Shown: piece by piece, positions 55,249-63,942 of the stretch
Layout: every line of letters starts with the position of its first letter
How positions within the stretch are numbered: position 1 is the stretch's first letter
Assembly: GCF_014192015.1 (NCBI RefSeq)
Contig: NZ_JACHXJ010000003.1
Coordinates: 186,001-250,000, forward strand
Length of the DNA stretch: 64,000 nucleotides
Reading direction: 5' to 3'
DNA from: Paenibacillus rhizosphaerae
GTDB taxonomy: Bacteria > Bacillota > Bacilli > Paenibacillales > Paenibacillaceae
Translations under genes and position numbers: made by a program
The notes under the pieces: generated by a model
What the model was told of the DNA's origin: nothing
Database searches by the model: none
The model's input: the letters and a program-made list of their open reading frames with translations, nothing else

Positions 55249-56193
55249 ATGAAACATACAAGGAAGGTCAGGCTCGGAGCGCTACTTATGCTGATCCTGG
55301 CACTTACCGCCGGCTGCTCCGGGCAAACCGGGAACAAAGCCGGATCTTCCGGGGAGAAGCCCATCGTGCTGACCACATATTCGATCCTGTATGACATCGT
55401 GAAGCAGGTTGCAGGAGACAGAGTAGAGCTGTATTCGATCGTGCCGGTCGGCACGGACCCCCATGAATATGATCCGCTGCCGGCGGACCTGAAGCATGCG
55501 AGCGATGCCGATGTCATTTTCTATAACGGGCTTAATCTGGAGACGGGTAACGGCTGGTTCGCCAAACTGCTGGAAACGTCGGGAAAAGCGGGAGAGAACG
55601 CGCCTGTCTATGCGCTGAGTGAAGGCGTGGAGCCTATGTACCTGACCTCCGCCGGCAAGGAATCCGAGCAGGATCCGCACGCCTGGCTGAGCATCGAGAA
55701 CGGGATCCGCTATGCGGAAAACGCCCTTGCGGCACTGGCGAAAGCGGACCCGGGGAGCCGGGAATATTACGAGCAGAATGCCGGGAACTATATGGAGGAA
55801 TTGAAGAAGCTTCACGATGATGCCGTGACACGCTTTGCCGACATCCCGGAGGAACGCCGGATTCTCGTGACGAGCGAAGGGGCCTTTAAATATTTTTCCG
55901 CAGCCTATGGCCTGAAGGCCCAATACATCTGGGAGATCAATACGGAGAATCAGGGTACGCCTGAGCAGATGAAGCGGATTATCGATATCGTGAAGGCGGA
56001 TCAGGTGCCCGCGTTGTTTGTGGAGACCAGCGTGGACCCGCGCAGTATGGAGAGCGTCTCCAAGGAGACCGGGGTTCAAATATTCGGCAAGGTTTTCACC
56101 GATTCCACCGGCAAGCCCGGGGAAGACGGCGACAGCTACCTCGCCATGATGAAATGGAACCTCGATACGATTCATGCCGGACTGACGAAATAA
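55249..56193 (+). CDS. mntC: Manganese-binding lipoprotein (TroA/PsaA/MntC-like)
   Basis: 314 residues. Lipobox LTAGC, then the cluster-9 binding fold. Metal ligands are readable: His in GTDPHEY, His in QDPHAWLS, Glu in SEGAFKYF and Asp in FTDSTG. Glu/Asp at the last two positions, with YIWEINTENQGTPEQ, marks the manganese (PsaA/MntC) rather than zinc branch. It follows the permease by 66 bases behind AAAGGAGGG. Confidence 0.93.
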   Translation: MKHTRKVRLGALLMLILALTAGCSGQTGNKAGSSGEKPIVLTTYSILYDIVKQVAGDRVELYSIVPVGTDPHEYDPLPADLKHASDADVIFYNGLNLETGNGWFAKLLETSGKAGENAPVYALSEGVEPMYLTSAGKESEQDPHAWLSIENGIRYAENALAALAKADPGSREYYEQNAGNYMEELKKLHDDAVTRFADIPEERRILVTSEGAFKYFSAAYGLKAQYIWEINTENQGTPEQMKRIIDIVKADQVPALFVETSVDPRSMESVSKETGVQIFGKVFTDSTGKPGEDGDSYLAMMKWNLDTIHAGLTK

Positions 56194-56643
56194 CCTGAAC
56201 CGCCGCCTATGTTCACGCATCTCTCCCTTTTTTCGCCGATGGAATGATCCTGTCTCTTCCTTTATATAATAGAAGTGATGACATCGCTTCTTCATCAATC
56301 ATCTGCCCGGTTCGGGAGGCTTTGCCCAGCCGGGTCCCTCCCCCCCTCTTCGCATCCCTGGCGATTCTTGCAATTCCCTGGGCCCTGTGCTTAAATTGCT
56401 ATAGTGTAATAGTTACTATTAACTTCATTGTTCCGCATATGGCCCGGCTTAGCACAGGTGTCCAAGCCTTGTGTTTGCTGTGGCCTGATGGCGTTTTTGA
56501 TAAGAGGTAATCCATGATGCTGAAGGGAACGCGGGCGGCCTGCCGGCAGGACAACCTGCGGATAATAGACTGTGCGCTGATCATTCCTATGCGCCCTTGG
56601 ATGGGCTTGGCGATCTGAGTGGAAATTACGAAAGGGGCGTCGA
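56194..56643. other. 450-base intergenic region
   Basis: No supported gene. A CCCGG...CCGGG hairpin near 56310-56338 may end the mnt transcript. TGC-TATAGT (-10 at 56400-56405) is an extended -10 without a clear -35, and is followed by the palindrome TAATAG-TTA-CTATTA (56407-56421), possibly an operator of the next gene. The start of that gene has AAAGGGG. Confidence 0.4.
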
Positions 56644-58848
56644 TTGATTTTGCATAACCGTTTTTCATGGAGAGCGCTGATAGGTAAACCGTTTATCTTC
56701 TTCTCCATTGTCATGATTTTAAAAATGCTTTTGGTCTGGACGGTCGTGTTCAGGGAAAATGCCGGAAGCTTCGGCATGATGCTGCTGACGGGCATACCGC
56801 CCGTATGGCTGCTCTTCTGCCTGATCGAAACGCTGGCCTACCGCAAGAAGCTGGTCACCTACCTGATTGTGGACCTGGTTCTGACTATTATTTATTTTGC
56901 CGTCATTATGTACTATAAGTATTTCGGAGTTATTGTTACGTATCATGAGCTTCGCCAGGTGAACCAGGTATCGGAGGTCAACAGCAGCGTCTTTTCTCTC
57001 ATGGATCCGTATTACCTGTTCATTTTCACCGACATTGTCGTGCTGTTCGTCCTTATCTGTTCCAACCGGCGGTTCCGCGCCTTTGGGCGCAGCTTGTCCG
57101 TCCGAACGGGCCGCCCGTGGTTTGCGGGGGGAGCCGTCCTGGCACTGATCGCCTGTGCCGCGTGCATTTTTCCGTTCCGGAGCGGGATGAACGAATTCCA
57201 GCAGGCCCGGGACATGGGGATTCTTAACTATGAAGCCTATGTCGGCTTTGCCCCTTCCAAGAACATCAAGGTTGACGCCAAGTCGGTCACGCCGGAGGCG
57301 GTTGCTCAGGTGAAGGGAACGACCGAGCCGGCGCAGCCGGCATACTGGGGTGCCGCCAAAGGTAAAAATGTCATCATCATTCAGCTCGAAGCGTTCCAGA
57401 ATTTCCTCGTCAACCTGAAGATCGACGGCAAGGAAGTTACCCCGAACATGAACAAGCTGGTCAAGGATCATCTGTATTTCCCTCATTTCTTCCAGCAGGT
57501 CGGTCAGGGAAATACGGCGGATGCCGAATTCGTTGTGAACACTTCCCTCTACGTTCCGTCGAACGGGGCAGCGTCCGAGGTGTATGCGGACAAGGCACTG
57601 CCGAGCGCGCCTAAGACGTTTGCCGCAAGCGGCTATCAGACGGCGACATTCCATACGAACAGCGTCGTGTTCTGGAACCGGGATCAGCTGTATAAAGCGC
57701 TCGGTTGGGAAAAATATTACGACGACAAGTTTTTCGGCAAAAGCGACCTCGTATCCTTCGGCGCCTCGGACGAGCTGCTTTATGCCAAGACGGCCGAAGA
57801 GCTGGCACGGATGCAGGGAGCCGGCAAGCCGTTCTACGTGCAGGTCATTTCCATGTCGGGCCATCACCCGTTCCGCATCCCGGAAAGCAAATTCAAAATG
57901 CAGCTTCCCGACCGCTATAAGGGAACCCTTGTCGGGGATTACATTCAGTCCCAGAATTATGCGGACTACGCCCTCGGCCAGTTCGTGGACGAGCTGAAGA
58001 AGAACGGCGTATGGGACAACAGCGTTATCGTCCTGTACGGTGACCATCAGGGACTGCCGATTTACTCGCTGAACAACAAAGAGAAAAAGCTGATGAAGGA
58101 AATTTACGGACGGGAGTACACCCTCCCCGATATGATGAACATTCCGCTCGTCCTCTCCGTGCCGAACCAAAAAGCCCAGACGCTGGAGCAGGTCGGCGGG
58201 CAGTCGGATATTTTCCCGACGCTGGCCAATCTGGCCGGCATCTCGCTGAAGAACCAGGTGCACTTCGGCCAGGATCTGCTCAACCAGAACAGCCCCGTGC
58301 TGCCACAGCGGTATTACCTCCCTTCGGGCTCGTTCATTTCGGCTAAGGGAGCGTTCGTACCAGGCTCCGGATACGCGGACGGGATAACCTACCCGCTGAA
58401 CGGAGGCAAGGTCACCAAGCCGCTGGATTCGAAGGAAACGTACGAGCGGGCGCACAAGCTGATCAGCATGTCGGATGCTTACGTGTCGTCGCTGCCGGAG
58501 TGGAAGGATCAGGAGAAGGAGCATGCGAATACGGATACGGCCACCCCTCCTGCTGGTTCATCCAAGACGAATGGCTCTCCGAAAGAGGGCACTTCAGGGA
58601 AGGCCAATTCCGACAGTACTCCGGCGGCTGGATCGGGATCGGCCGGAGCAGGCTCGGCGACAGGCGGAACTAAGCCCGTTGATGCCGATGCCAAGACGGA
58701 TGGGACCAAGCCGGCGGATACCAAAGCCACCGGCACTCCGGCCGAAACGAAGGCCGGCAGTGCACCGGCGGGCAGCAAGCCAGACAGCACCGCCCCGGCG
58801 GATGCCACGGGAACGCCGTCCAAGCCGGATGACGCTGCAGGCAAATAA
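56644..58848 (+). CDS. LTA-synthase-family enzyme with low-complexity C-terminal tail
   Basis: 734 residues: about five N-terminal membrane segments (to 185), then a sulfatase-fold domain with IIIQLEAFQNF (metal Glu), QGNTADAEF (nucleophile Thr), NSVVFWNRDQLY and VLYGDHQG (metal ligands). From about 625 a roughly 110-residue tail rich in Ala, Thr, Pro, Lys, Gly and Asp follows, with no hydrophobic anchor; wall interaction is a guess. TTG at 56644 follows AAAGGGG; TTG 56650 is an alternative. LtaS paralogues in Bacillus include primases and growth-phase or sporulation forms. Confidence 0.9.
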   Translation: MILHNRFSWRALIGKPFIFFSIVMILKMLLVWTVVFRENAGSFGMMLLTGIPPVWLLFCLIETLAYRKKLVTYLIVDLVLTIIYFAVIMYYKYFGVIVTYHELRQVNQVSEVNSSVFSLMDPYYLFIFTDIVVLFVLICSNRRFRAFGRSLSVRTGRPWFAGGAVLALIACAACIFPFRSGMNEFQQARDMGILNYEAYVGFAPSKNIKVDAKSVTPEAVAQVKGTTEPAQPAYWGAAKGKNVIIIQLEAFQNFLVNLKIDGKEVTPNMNKLVKDHLYFPHFFQQVGQGNTADAEFVVNTSLYVPSNGAASEVYADKALPSAPKTFAASGYQTATFHTNSVVFWNRDQLYKALGWEKYYDDKFFGKSDLVSFGASDELLYAKTAEELARMQGAGKPFYVQVISMSGHHPFRIPESKFKMQLPDRYKGTLVGDYIQSQNYADYALGQFVDELKKNGVWDNSVIVLYGDHQGLPIYSLNNKEKKLMKEIYGREYTLPDMMNIPLVLSVPNQKAQTLEQVGGQSDIFPTLANLAGISLKNQVHFGQDLLNQNSPVLPQRYYLPSGSFISAKGAFVPGSGYADGITYPLNGGKVTKPLDSKETYERAHKLISMSDAYVSSLPEWKDQEKEHANTDTATPPAGSSKTNGSPKEGTSGKANSDSTPAAGSGSAGAGSATGGTKPVDADAKTDGTKPADTKATGTPAETKAGSAPAGSKPDSTAPADATGTPSKPDDAAGK

Positions 58849-58871
58849 AACTTTCGCTTTAGAAACCAAAC

Positions 58872-58909
58872 AAGACCGGAAGGAATCTTTGCGATTCCCC
58901 CGGTCTTTT
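58872..58909 (+). terminator. Terminator of the second LTA-synthase-like gene
   Basis: AAGACCGG pairs with CCGGTCTT, inner GAATC/GATTC, followed by TTT. Confidence 0.85.
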
Positions 58910-59028
58910 CATTTGCTGGCAGCACAGGATCATTTTGCCCCATCGTTAAACGAATTGTGAATTTTTCTTTTACCCCCTTTACAAAATGTAAAATCGGAGT
59001 AAATTTTATAGTATAAGCTTTCTATTAA

Positions 59029-59105
59029 CGAGACGTGGCTCAGCTTGGTAGAGCGCTTGCTTCGGGAGCAAGAGGTCGCAGGTTCAAATCCTGTCGTCTC
59101 GACCA
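59029..59105 (+). tRNA. tRNA-Pro (anticodon CGG), CCA encoded
   Basis: Cloverleaf with acceptor CGAGACG/CGTCTCG, D arm GCTC...GAGC, anticodon stem CTTGC/GCAAG with loop TTCGGGA (anticodon CGG), and T arm CAGG-TTCAAAT-CCTG. It ends ACCA. Isolated tRNA between two protein genes, with a terminator directly behind. Confidence 0.95.
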
Positions 59106-59118
59106 TTATACAATCAAC

Positions 59119-59149
59119 GGTTGCGGGGTGTTTGACCGCAGCCTTTTTT
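59119..59149 (+). terminator. Terminator of tRNA-Pro
   Basis: GGTTGCGG pairs with CCGCAGCC (one wobble), followed by TTTTTT. Confidence 0.9.
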
Positions 59150-59279
59150 ATGTTCAACACCAACTGCTCTTATCAAAATCATAATAGTCCAAAAGAGCAT
59201 CGGCCACTTTTTGTAGTAGGCCCCTCTCCTTTTTCCTTCGTCAATGTAATCTCCTTAACGAACGATAACCCTATGTTTT

Positions 59280-60632
59280 CTACTGTACTAAACTCTCCAA
59301 ATCCGGCTGCAGTTTGTTCCGCAGCACATACATCATGATGGCCCCAACAAAGAACGCGACGGCATCCGCAATGACGAGCGACCAGACTACCCCGTGAAAC
59401 CCGTTCATTCGATTGGCGATATAGAGCACAGGAATCAGAGTAATTCCTTGAATGACCGACATAATCAACGCGGCGGTTCCTTGCGCTGTCGCTTGAAAGA
59501 TCCCGGTAAACAACGTGGTCATGCCCGTAATGAACAAGGATAGGAACGTTACATGCAAATTGTAGCTGCCCATTTCGATCAATTGCGGGTCATTCGTAAA
59601 CAAACCAATTAAGTGGTCGGAAATCAGATAGACGATAATGCCGAACGCCACGGCAAACGCCACGATCGCTTTGATCGTAAATCCAATGGTGTGCTTCATA
59701 CGTAATTTATTCGCTGTAAAAGAGAAGGCAATCAATGGCACGACTCCCTCGCATAAGCCCATCAGAATAAACTCAGGAAACTGCAATAGACGTGATGAAA
59801 TTCCGTAAGCCGCTACGGCCTGATCTCCATATTCGACCAGAAAACGGTTAAAGATGAGCGACATGGCACCTAAAAAGATACTCATAATAAAAACGGGAAC
59901 TCCGATTTTGAATACATTGCTGAGAATGTCCTTGTTAGCCTTGAACCACTTTATGGAGACCGTTAAGAACTGGCTCTTATATCCCATATGGAAGGCGTAG
60001 AATGCGCTCGCGACTAGGTTAGAAGCGACCGTAGCGGACGCAACGCCGATCACGCCCCAATGTAAAGCGAAGATGACTAACGCATCGAGAATCATATTCA
60101 CGACAACACTCAGAATCATCCCCATCATCGACGTGATCGCCGCACCCTCCGAACGTACGATATTTTCCAGGGTGAAAAACAATATGACGAACGGTGATCC
60201 TATAAGCATCATCATGACGTAGTCCTTCGTGAAGCCGAAGGAGTCGGGCGTTGCCCCCAAGCCATGGACAATGGGATCAATCAGCGGAAGACCTGCGGCA
60301 ATCACAATAAGACCAAGGGCTAGACTGGTGTAAAAAGCGAATGAAGACACATGCTTTACATCATCCAATTTTTTCTCTCCCAGCAAACGGGAGATGAAGG
60401 TACCGCTGCCCATGCCAATCAAGTTGCCCAGCGCCATAATAATCGCGAATAAAGGCAAGGTTAGCGCAAGCGCGGTTAACATGGCTGTATTGTGGAGCGT
60501 GCCAAGGAAATAGGCATTCAAGATGGAATAGATGACACTCATTGACGTGCCTAGCATCATCGGTACAGCGAAGTGAGCTACGGCTTTGGAGACCGGTGCT
60601 TTTTCAAAGTAATAGAGGTTTTCTGTATCCAT
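59280..60632 (-). CDS. MATE family multidrug exporter (MepA-like)
   Basis: 450 residues, about twelve segments. APVSKAVAHFAVPMMLGTSMSVIYSILNAYFLG and MGSGTFISRLLGEKK fit the MepA branch of MATE. The coding sequence looks visibly more AT-rich than its neighbours, suggesting separate ancestry. Divergent from a TetR gene, with repeated operators between; that gene is its likely repressor. Confidence 0.92.
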   Translation of the reverse strand: MDTENLYYFEKAPVSKAVAHFAVPMMLGTSMSVIYSILNAYFLGTLHNTAMLTALALTLPLFAIIMALGNLIGMGSGTFISRLLGEKKLDDVKHVSSFAFYTSLALGLIVIAAGLPLIDPIVHGLGATPDSFGFTKDYVMMMLIGSPFVILFFTLENIVRSEGAAITSMMGMILSVVVNMILDALVIFALHWGVIGVASATVASNLVASAFYAFHMGYKSQFLTVSIKWFKANKDILSNVFKIGVPVFIMSIFLGAMSLIFNRFLVEYGDQAVAAYGISSRLLQFPEFILMGLCEGVVPLIAFSFTANKLRMKHTIGFTIKAIVAFAVAFGIIVYLISDHLIGLFTNDPQLIEMGSYNLHVTFLSLFITGMTTLFTGIFQATAQGTAALIMSVIQGITLIPVLYIANRMNGFHGVVWSLVIADAVAFFVGAIMMYVLRNKLQPDLESLVQ

Positions 60633-60665
60633 GAAGGTCCCTGCTTTCTATTTTTTGTCTTGAAT

Positions 60666-60769
60666 CTAACAGCCTTAGTTCGCGAACCTTACAGTGTTAG
60701 GTTGTGCCTTACAGTGTTAGATGATATCATGGACTTAGGAACATGTAAAGCATAAACTTACACTGTTAG
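60666..60769. promoter_or_regulatory. TetR-type operators and overlapping divergent promoters
   Basis: The 13-base near-palindrome CTTACA-N-TGTTAG occurs at 60688-60700, 60708-60720 and 60757-60769; a decayed copy CTAACAGCCTTAG is at 60666-60678. Minus promoter (MATE): TTTACA (60744-60749), 17 bases, TATCAT. Plus promoter (TetR): TTGTGC (60702-60707), 17 bases, TATCAT (60725-60730). Both use the shared palindrome ATGATATCAT (60721-60730) as -10. Copies one and two are 20 bases apart. Confidence 0.78.
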
Positions 60770-60788
60770 GTAAAAGGATGGTTACCCG

Positions 60789-61475
60789 ATGAAAAAACAG
60801 CAGCCTCCGATTTCGGAGGATCGGATTTTCGAAGCCTCGTGGGAACTTCTTGGAGAGGAAGGTATCGAGAAATTCAGCATGAGACGATTGGCCGACCGGC
60901 TGGGGATTCAGGCTCCCTCTCTATACTGGTACTTCAAGAGCAAACAGAATCTCTACCAGCGGCTGGCCAACCAGGTATCGAAAATCATTCTGGAGGAATA
61001 TCACTCTCAGGGGGACTGGAAGGAGCAGCTGAAGGGGCTTGCGGTAACGGTGCGAAGCGTGCTCGGCCGGTATCCCTGCTCCACGCAGCTCATGATGTTG
61101 ACGCTGCCCCACGAACCGGACATCATCCGGTTCAACAACCGGATGCTGCTCTGCGTGGAATCAACGCCGCTTGAGCAGGAACAGAAAATGCAAGTGGTTC
61201 TTACGCTTATGAATTATATCTTCAACTTCGTTCTGGACGATTATGAGCACCAGCGCAACGTCTCCGCGATTGTTAGGGAGCACGGAGAAGGAGGGCTTCC
61301 GGGTGAGGAAATGATTCGCCTTCTGGACTCCATGAGCGAGACGGATGCCGGACTGTTCCGGAGGATGTTCACCAACGGGCTGTTCGAGCTGATGGGGACA
61401 GACAGGGCGTTTGAGTTCGGACTGAAGCTGATTCTGCTCGGGATCGAACAGGTGATCAAGGAGCAGGAGCAATAG
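60789..61475 (+). CDS. TetR/AcrR family transcriptional regulator
   Basis: 228 residues: N-terminal HTH (RIFEASWELLGEEGIEKFSMRRLADRLGIQAPSLYWYFKSKQNLYQRLA) and a helical ligand domain like that of TetR_C-type drug sensors. It faces the MATE gene and should repress both genes through the repeated sites. The start has no clear ribosome site (AAAGGATG about 10 bases upstream). Confidence 0.93.
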   Translation: MKKQQPPISEDRIFEASWELLGEEGIEKFSMRRLADRLGIQAPSLYWYFKSKQNLYQRLANQVSKIILEEYHSQGDWKEQLKGLAVTVRSVLGRYPCSTQLMMLTLPHEPDIIRFNNRMLLCVESTPLEQEQKMQVVLTLMNYIFNFVLDDYEHQRNVSAIVREHGEGGLPGEEMIRLLDSMSETDAGLFRRMFTNGLFELMGTDRAFEFGLKLILLGIEQVIKEQEQ

Positions 61476-61485
61476 GATGCAAAAA

Positions 61486-61518
61486 AAACCGCTCCTCCGG
61501 TTATCGGATGGGCGGTTT
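61486..61518 (+). terminator. Terminator of tetR
   Basis: AAACCGC pairs with GCGGTTT. Eight A precede it and only TTT follows, so it is stronger on the minus strand. Confidence 0.6.
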
Positions 61519-61613
61519 CACTAGGGTTATCGTTTACATGGCAAAGACAGCTTTCTTAGGAGGGATTCTCCTGAAGGATGTTGTCTTTTTCACTATGAAT
61601 TCCCCTACTGAAA

Positions 61614-62138
61614 TTGGGGTTATTCGTGGAACAGACGAGTGCACCTCTGCTGGACGCGGCTGTCAGGCTTGTCCGCCTGCTCGATAATCCGGAGGATGTG
61701 CCGGTGCTGGCACCGCTCATCGAACGTGAGATCTTATATCGGGTTTTGCAGGGAGCGCAAGGAGATGTTTTAAGGCAAATGGCCTTGAGTGGAAGCAGTT
61801 CGAACCGGATTGCCGTGGTGGTAGAGCAGCTGAAGCGGGAGTACATGGAGCCGCTGCGGATCGATGAGCTGGCGGCCGCCGCCCATATGGCTCCCTCCTC
61901 CCTGCACCGTCACTTTAAGGAGGTCACGGCCATGAGCTCACTGCAGTACCAAAAGCAGCTTCGCCTGCAGGAAGCCCGACGCCTCTTGCTGTCCGAATCA
62001 GCCGATGCTGCGGATGTTGCTTTTCGAGTCGGGTACGAAAGTCCGTCCCAATTCAGCCGCGAATACGCCCGGCTTTTCGGCCTTCCGCCGATCAGCGACA
62101 TCACGCGGCTTCGGGAGCAATTAGGCCGGGTGCTCTGA
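61614..62138 (+). pseudogene. AraC family regulator, 5'-truncated
   Basis: 174 codons. The C-terminal two-HTH AraC domain is complete (LRIDELAAAAHMAPSSLHRHFKEVTAMS and ADVAFRVGYESPSQFSREYARLFG). It is preceded by LAPLIEREILYRVLQG, which in AraC_N-type regulators stands at the end of a cupin sensor domain. The first 110-130 residues of that domain are missing, and no good ribosome site precedes GTG 61626 or TTG 61614. Probably a remnant; an autonomous short regulator cannot be excluded. Confidence 0.7.
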
Positions 62139-62212
62139 TCCAAGAGCCCCGGCCCCGGTCTGTAATCACAATCCTGAAGACAACAAAAAAACGTCCCCGA
62201 CGTAAGTAAACA

Positions 62213-62256
62213 TAAAAATAGGATCATGCATTGCTTATCAGCAATCTCATGATCCT
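62213..62256 (-). terminator. Terminator of tRNA-Leu
   Basis: AGGATCATG-C-ATTGCT pairs with AGCAAT-CT-CATGATCCT (62220-62256); the minus strand continues ATTTTTATG. Confidence 0.9.
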
Positions 62257-62264
62257 ATCAATGA

Positions 62265-62349
<85 letters not shown>

Positions 62350-62398
62350 ATATTCAGTTGGTCACGTTCGAAATGTTTTTTTCTTAGCGACAAGATAG

Positions 62399-62428
62399 AT
62401 CTTACCACGGATCCATTATAATCGTCAA
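62399..62428 (-). promoter_or_regulatory. Promoter of tRNA-Leu
   Basis: Minus strand: TTGACG, 18 bases, TAAGAT, about 50 bases upstream. Confidence 0.65.
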
Positions 62429-62550
62429 GCGTTTCGCAATTTTTTTTGAAAAGTTGAACAAACGGAGTTCCGGCACGAATCTGCCGGGTGATTCCCCGGT
62501 GTCCTTCGTTCCAAAACTCCGCCGCGTTCCGTTACGGTCCTCCGGCAAGG

Positions 62551-63120
62551 TCAGCTGTACATTTGTCCCGGCTGGTGCTCCGGTACGGATTTATAAATTT
62601 GCTGCATCGACGAAACCACTTCCTGTGGTGCCTGTGCGGTCGGGTAATAGCCTTTCGCCGCCATGTACTGCCATACTTCGTATGCCTGATGGGAGCACAT
62701 TTGAAAGGCGCTTTCCAGGAAAGAGCGCAGCTGCGGCGTCGAGCATTCAAACGCGGACCAGGCATACTCGCGGCCGGCGCGCTTCAGTGTCAACAGGTAG
62801 GAAGTGGCGATCGCGCGGTCGTTCAGCTGCTGCAGCTGAACGCGGGGCTGAAGCGGCGGATACTGCTGCGTACCGAGCATCGGCATGGAGGAGCTCATCG
62901 GCATCGCCGGCACATTCAGCTGATCCTGGCTGTAAAACCGGTTTGCGTACTCTACCTTCATGTTGTAATCCTGAACATGGACGTCATAGTGACGGGTAAT
63001 CATGCTTTTCAAAATGGGATCGGTGGCCTGATTAATAAATAACGCCATGCTTTGAATGGAATTGGTACAACTGAGCAGCAGCTCGTTCAGTTCGTGGGCT
63101 TCATGGGAGCCAAGCGGCAT
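62551..63120 (-). CDS. CotF-like spore coat protein
   Basis: 189 residues. The helical coat-F (ferritin-like) domain has ELNELLLSCTNSIQSMALFINQATDP, HVQDYNMKVE, and a middle Met/Pro/Ser-rich loop (PAMPMSSSMPMLG). A second similar helix pair follows (AIATSYLLTLKRAGREYAWSAFEC, EVWQYMAAKGYY). It belongs in the spore coat. ATG 63120 follows AAGGAG; the frame to 63168 is not supported. Confidence 0.88.
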   Translation of the reverse strand: MPLGSHEAHELNELLLSCTNSIQSMALFINQATDPILKSMITRHYDVHVQDYNMKVEYANRFYSQDQLNVPAMPMSSSMPMLGTQQYPPLQPRVQLQQLNDRAIATSYLLTLKRAGREYAWSAFECSTPQLRSFLESAFQMCSHQAYEVWQYMAAKGYYPTAQAPQEVVSSMQQIYKSVPEHQPGQMYS

Positions 63121-63255
63121 CGGACATATCTCCTTTTGGTCTTTTGAAATTTTGCATATCCGTCCCATAAATTGCTCTACATTTCCAGTCTTTATTCATG
63201 ACCGGCCGGTTTTTCGCCCCAAATCCGGTATGCGAATCAAACCCGAACCTATACG

Positions 63256-63942
63256 TCAGGATACCGTCGCTCTGCGAAGCAGCACGTAAGATAGCAGCGC
63301 ATAAATCAGAGTCAGCGGAATCGTCCACAGAAACAGGTCTATATAATGCACTCCGATCCAGCGGAAGGAGTCCAGCCAGAGGCCGTAATACGTCATCGCG
63401 AAACTGCCAATGCTGGAGACGAGGATCAAGGCGATGAAGAAGATGAACATGCCGTGGCGCCCAAACCGGCGATGAATGCTCGAGATGACAAAGCCCATAA
63501 AGAACATGTGGATCATCACGATAAAGTAAATACCGAGCCTGCCCAGCGGAGAAACTTCTTTCAGAAACGGCAGGTGAAAATAATGAAGCTGCACTCCCCA
63601 GGCATTCGTTAACTGTTCGATCATGCCCATTGCAAACAGAAGCACGGAAGAGACTGCACTGACAAGCAGCGCCATCGCGGAAGTCCCCACAAAGTAATCG
63701 GTCCTTCTTATATTAAGCCCCAGCATAAACGGGAACGTCTGCGCCTGTATCATCAGGATCGCGATAAACATATACACGTAAATGGTGATCAACCCGCCTG
63801 AATTGATCTGCTCTTCTCCTCCGGTCAGAATGCCGATGGCCAAATTCACAGCAAAGCTGAACAGCGTGACTACCCAAGGTACGTACATCCAAAACCACTT
63901 ATCCCGCCAATGGATTTTCATGACGCTTACCGTTCGGTTCAT
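63256..63942 (-). CDS. ABC-2-type permease-like membrane protein
   Basis: 228 residues, six hydrophobic segments after a short amphipathic start (MKIHWRDKWFWMYVPWVV), resembling small ABC-2 permeases of antibiotic or antimicrobial-peptide exporters. An ATP-binding partner would lie upstream, past the window end at 64000. GGCGGG near the start is the likely ribosome site. Substrate unknown. Confidence 0.6.
   Translation of the reverse strand: MNRTVSVMKIHWRDKWFWMYVPWVVTLFSFAVNLAIGILTGGEEQINSGGLITIYVYMFIAILMIQAQTFPFMLGLNIRRTDYFVGTSAMALLVSAVSSVLLFAMGMIEQLTNAWGVQLHYFHLPFLKEVSPLGRLGIYFIVMIHMFFMGFVISSIHRRFGRHGMFIFFIALILVSSIGSFAMTYYGLWLDSFRWIGVHYIDLFLWTIPLTLIYALLSYVLLRRATVS

Noticed and set aside
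56719..58524. 601-codon minus frame opposite the second LTA-synthase-like gene
   Set aside because: Antisense shadow of a well-supported enzyme.
58930..59163. Minus frame containing TGFEPATSCSRSKRS
   Set aside because: This is the well-known false protein produced by translating across a tRNA gene (tRNA-Pro at 59029-59105).
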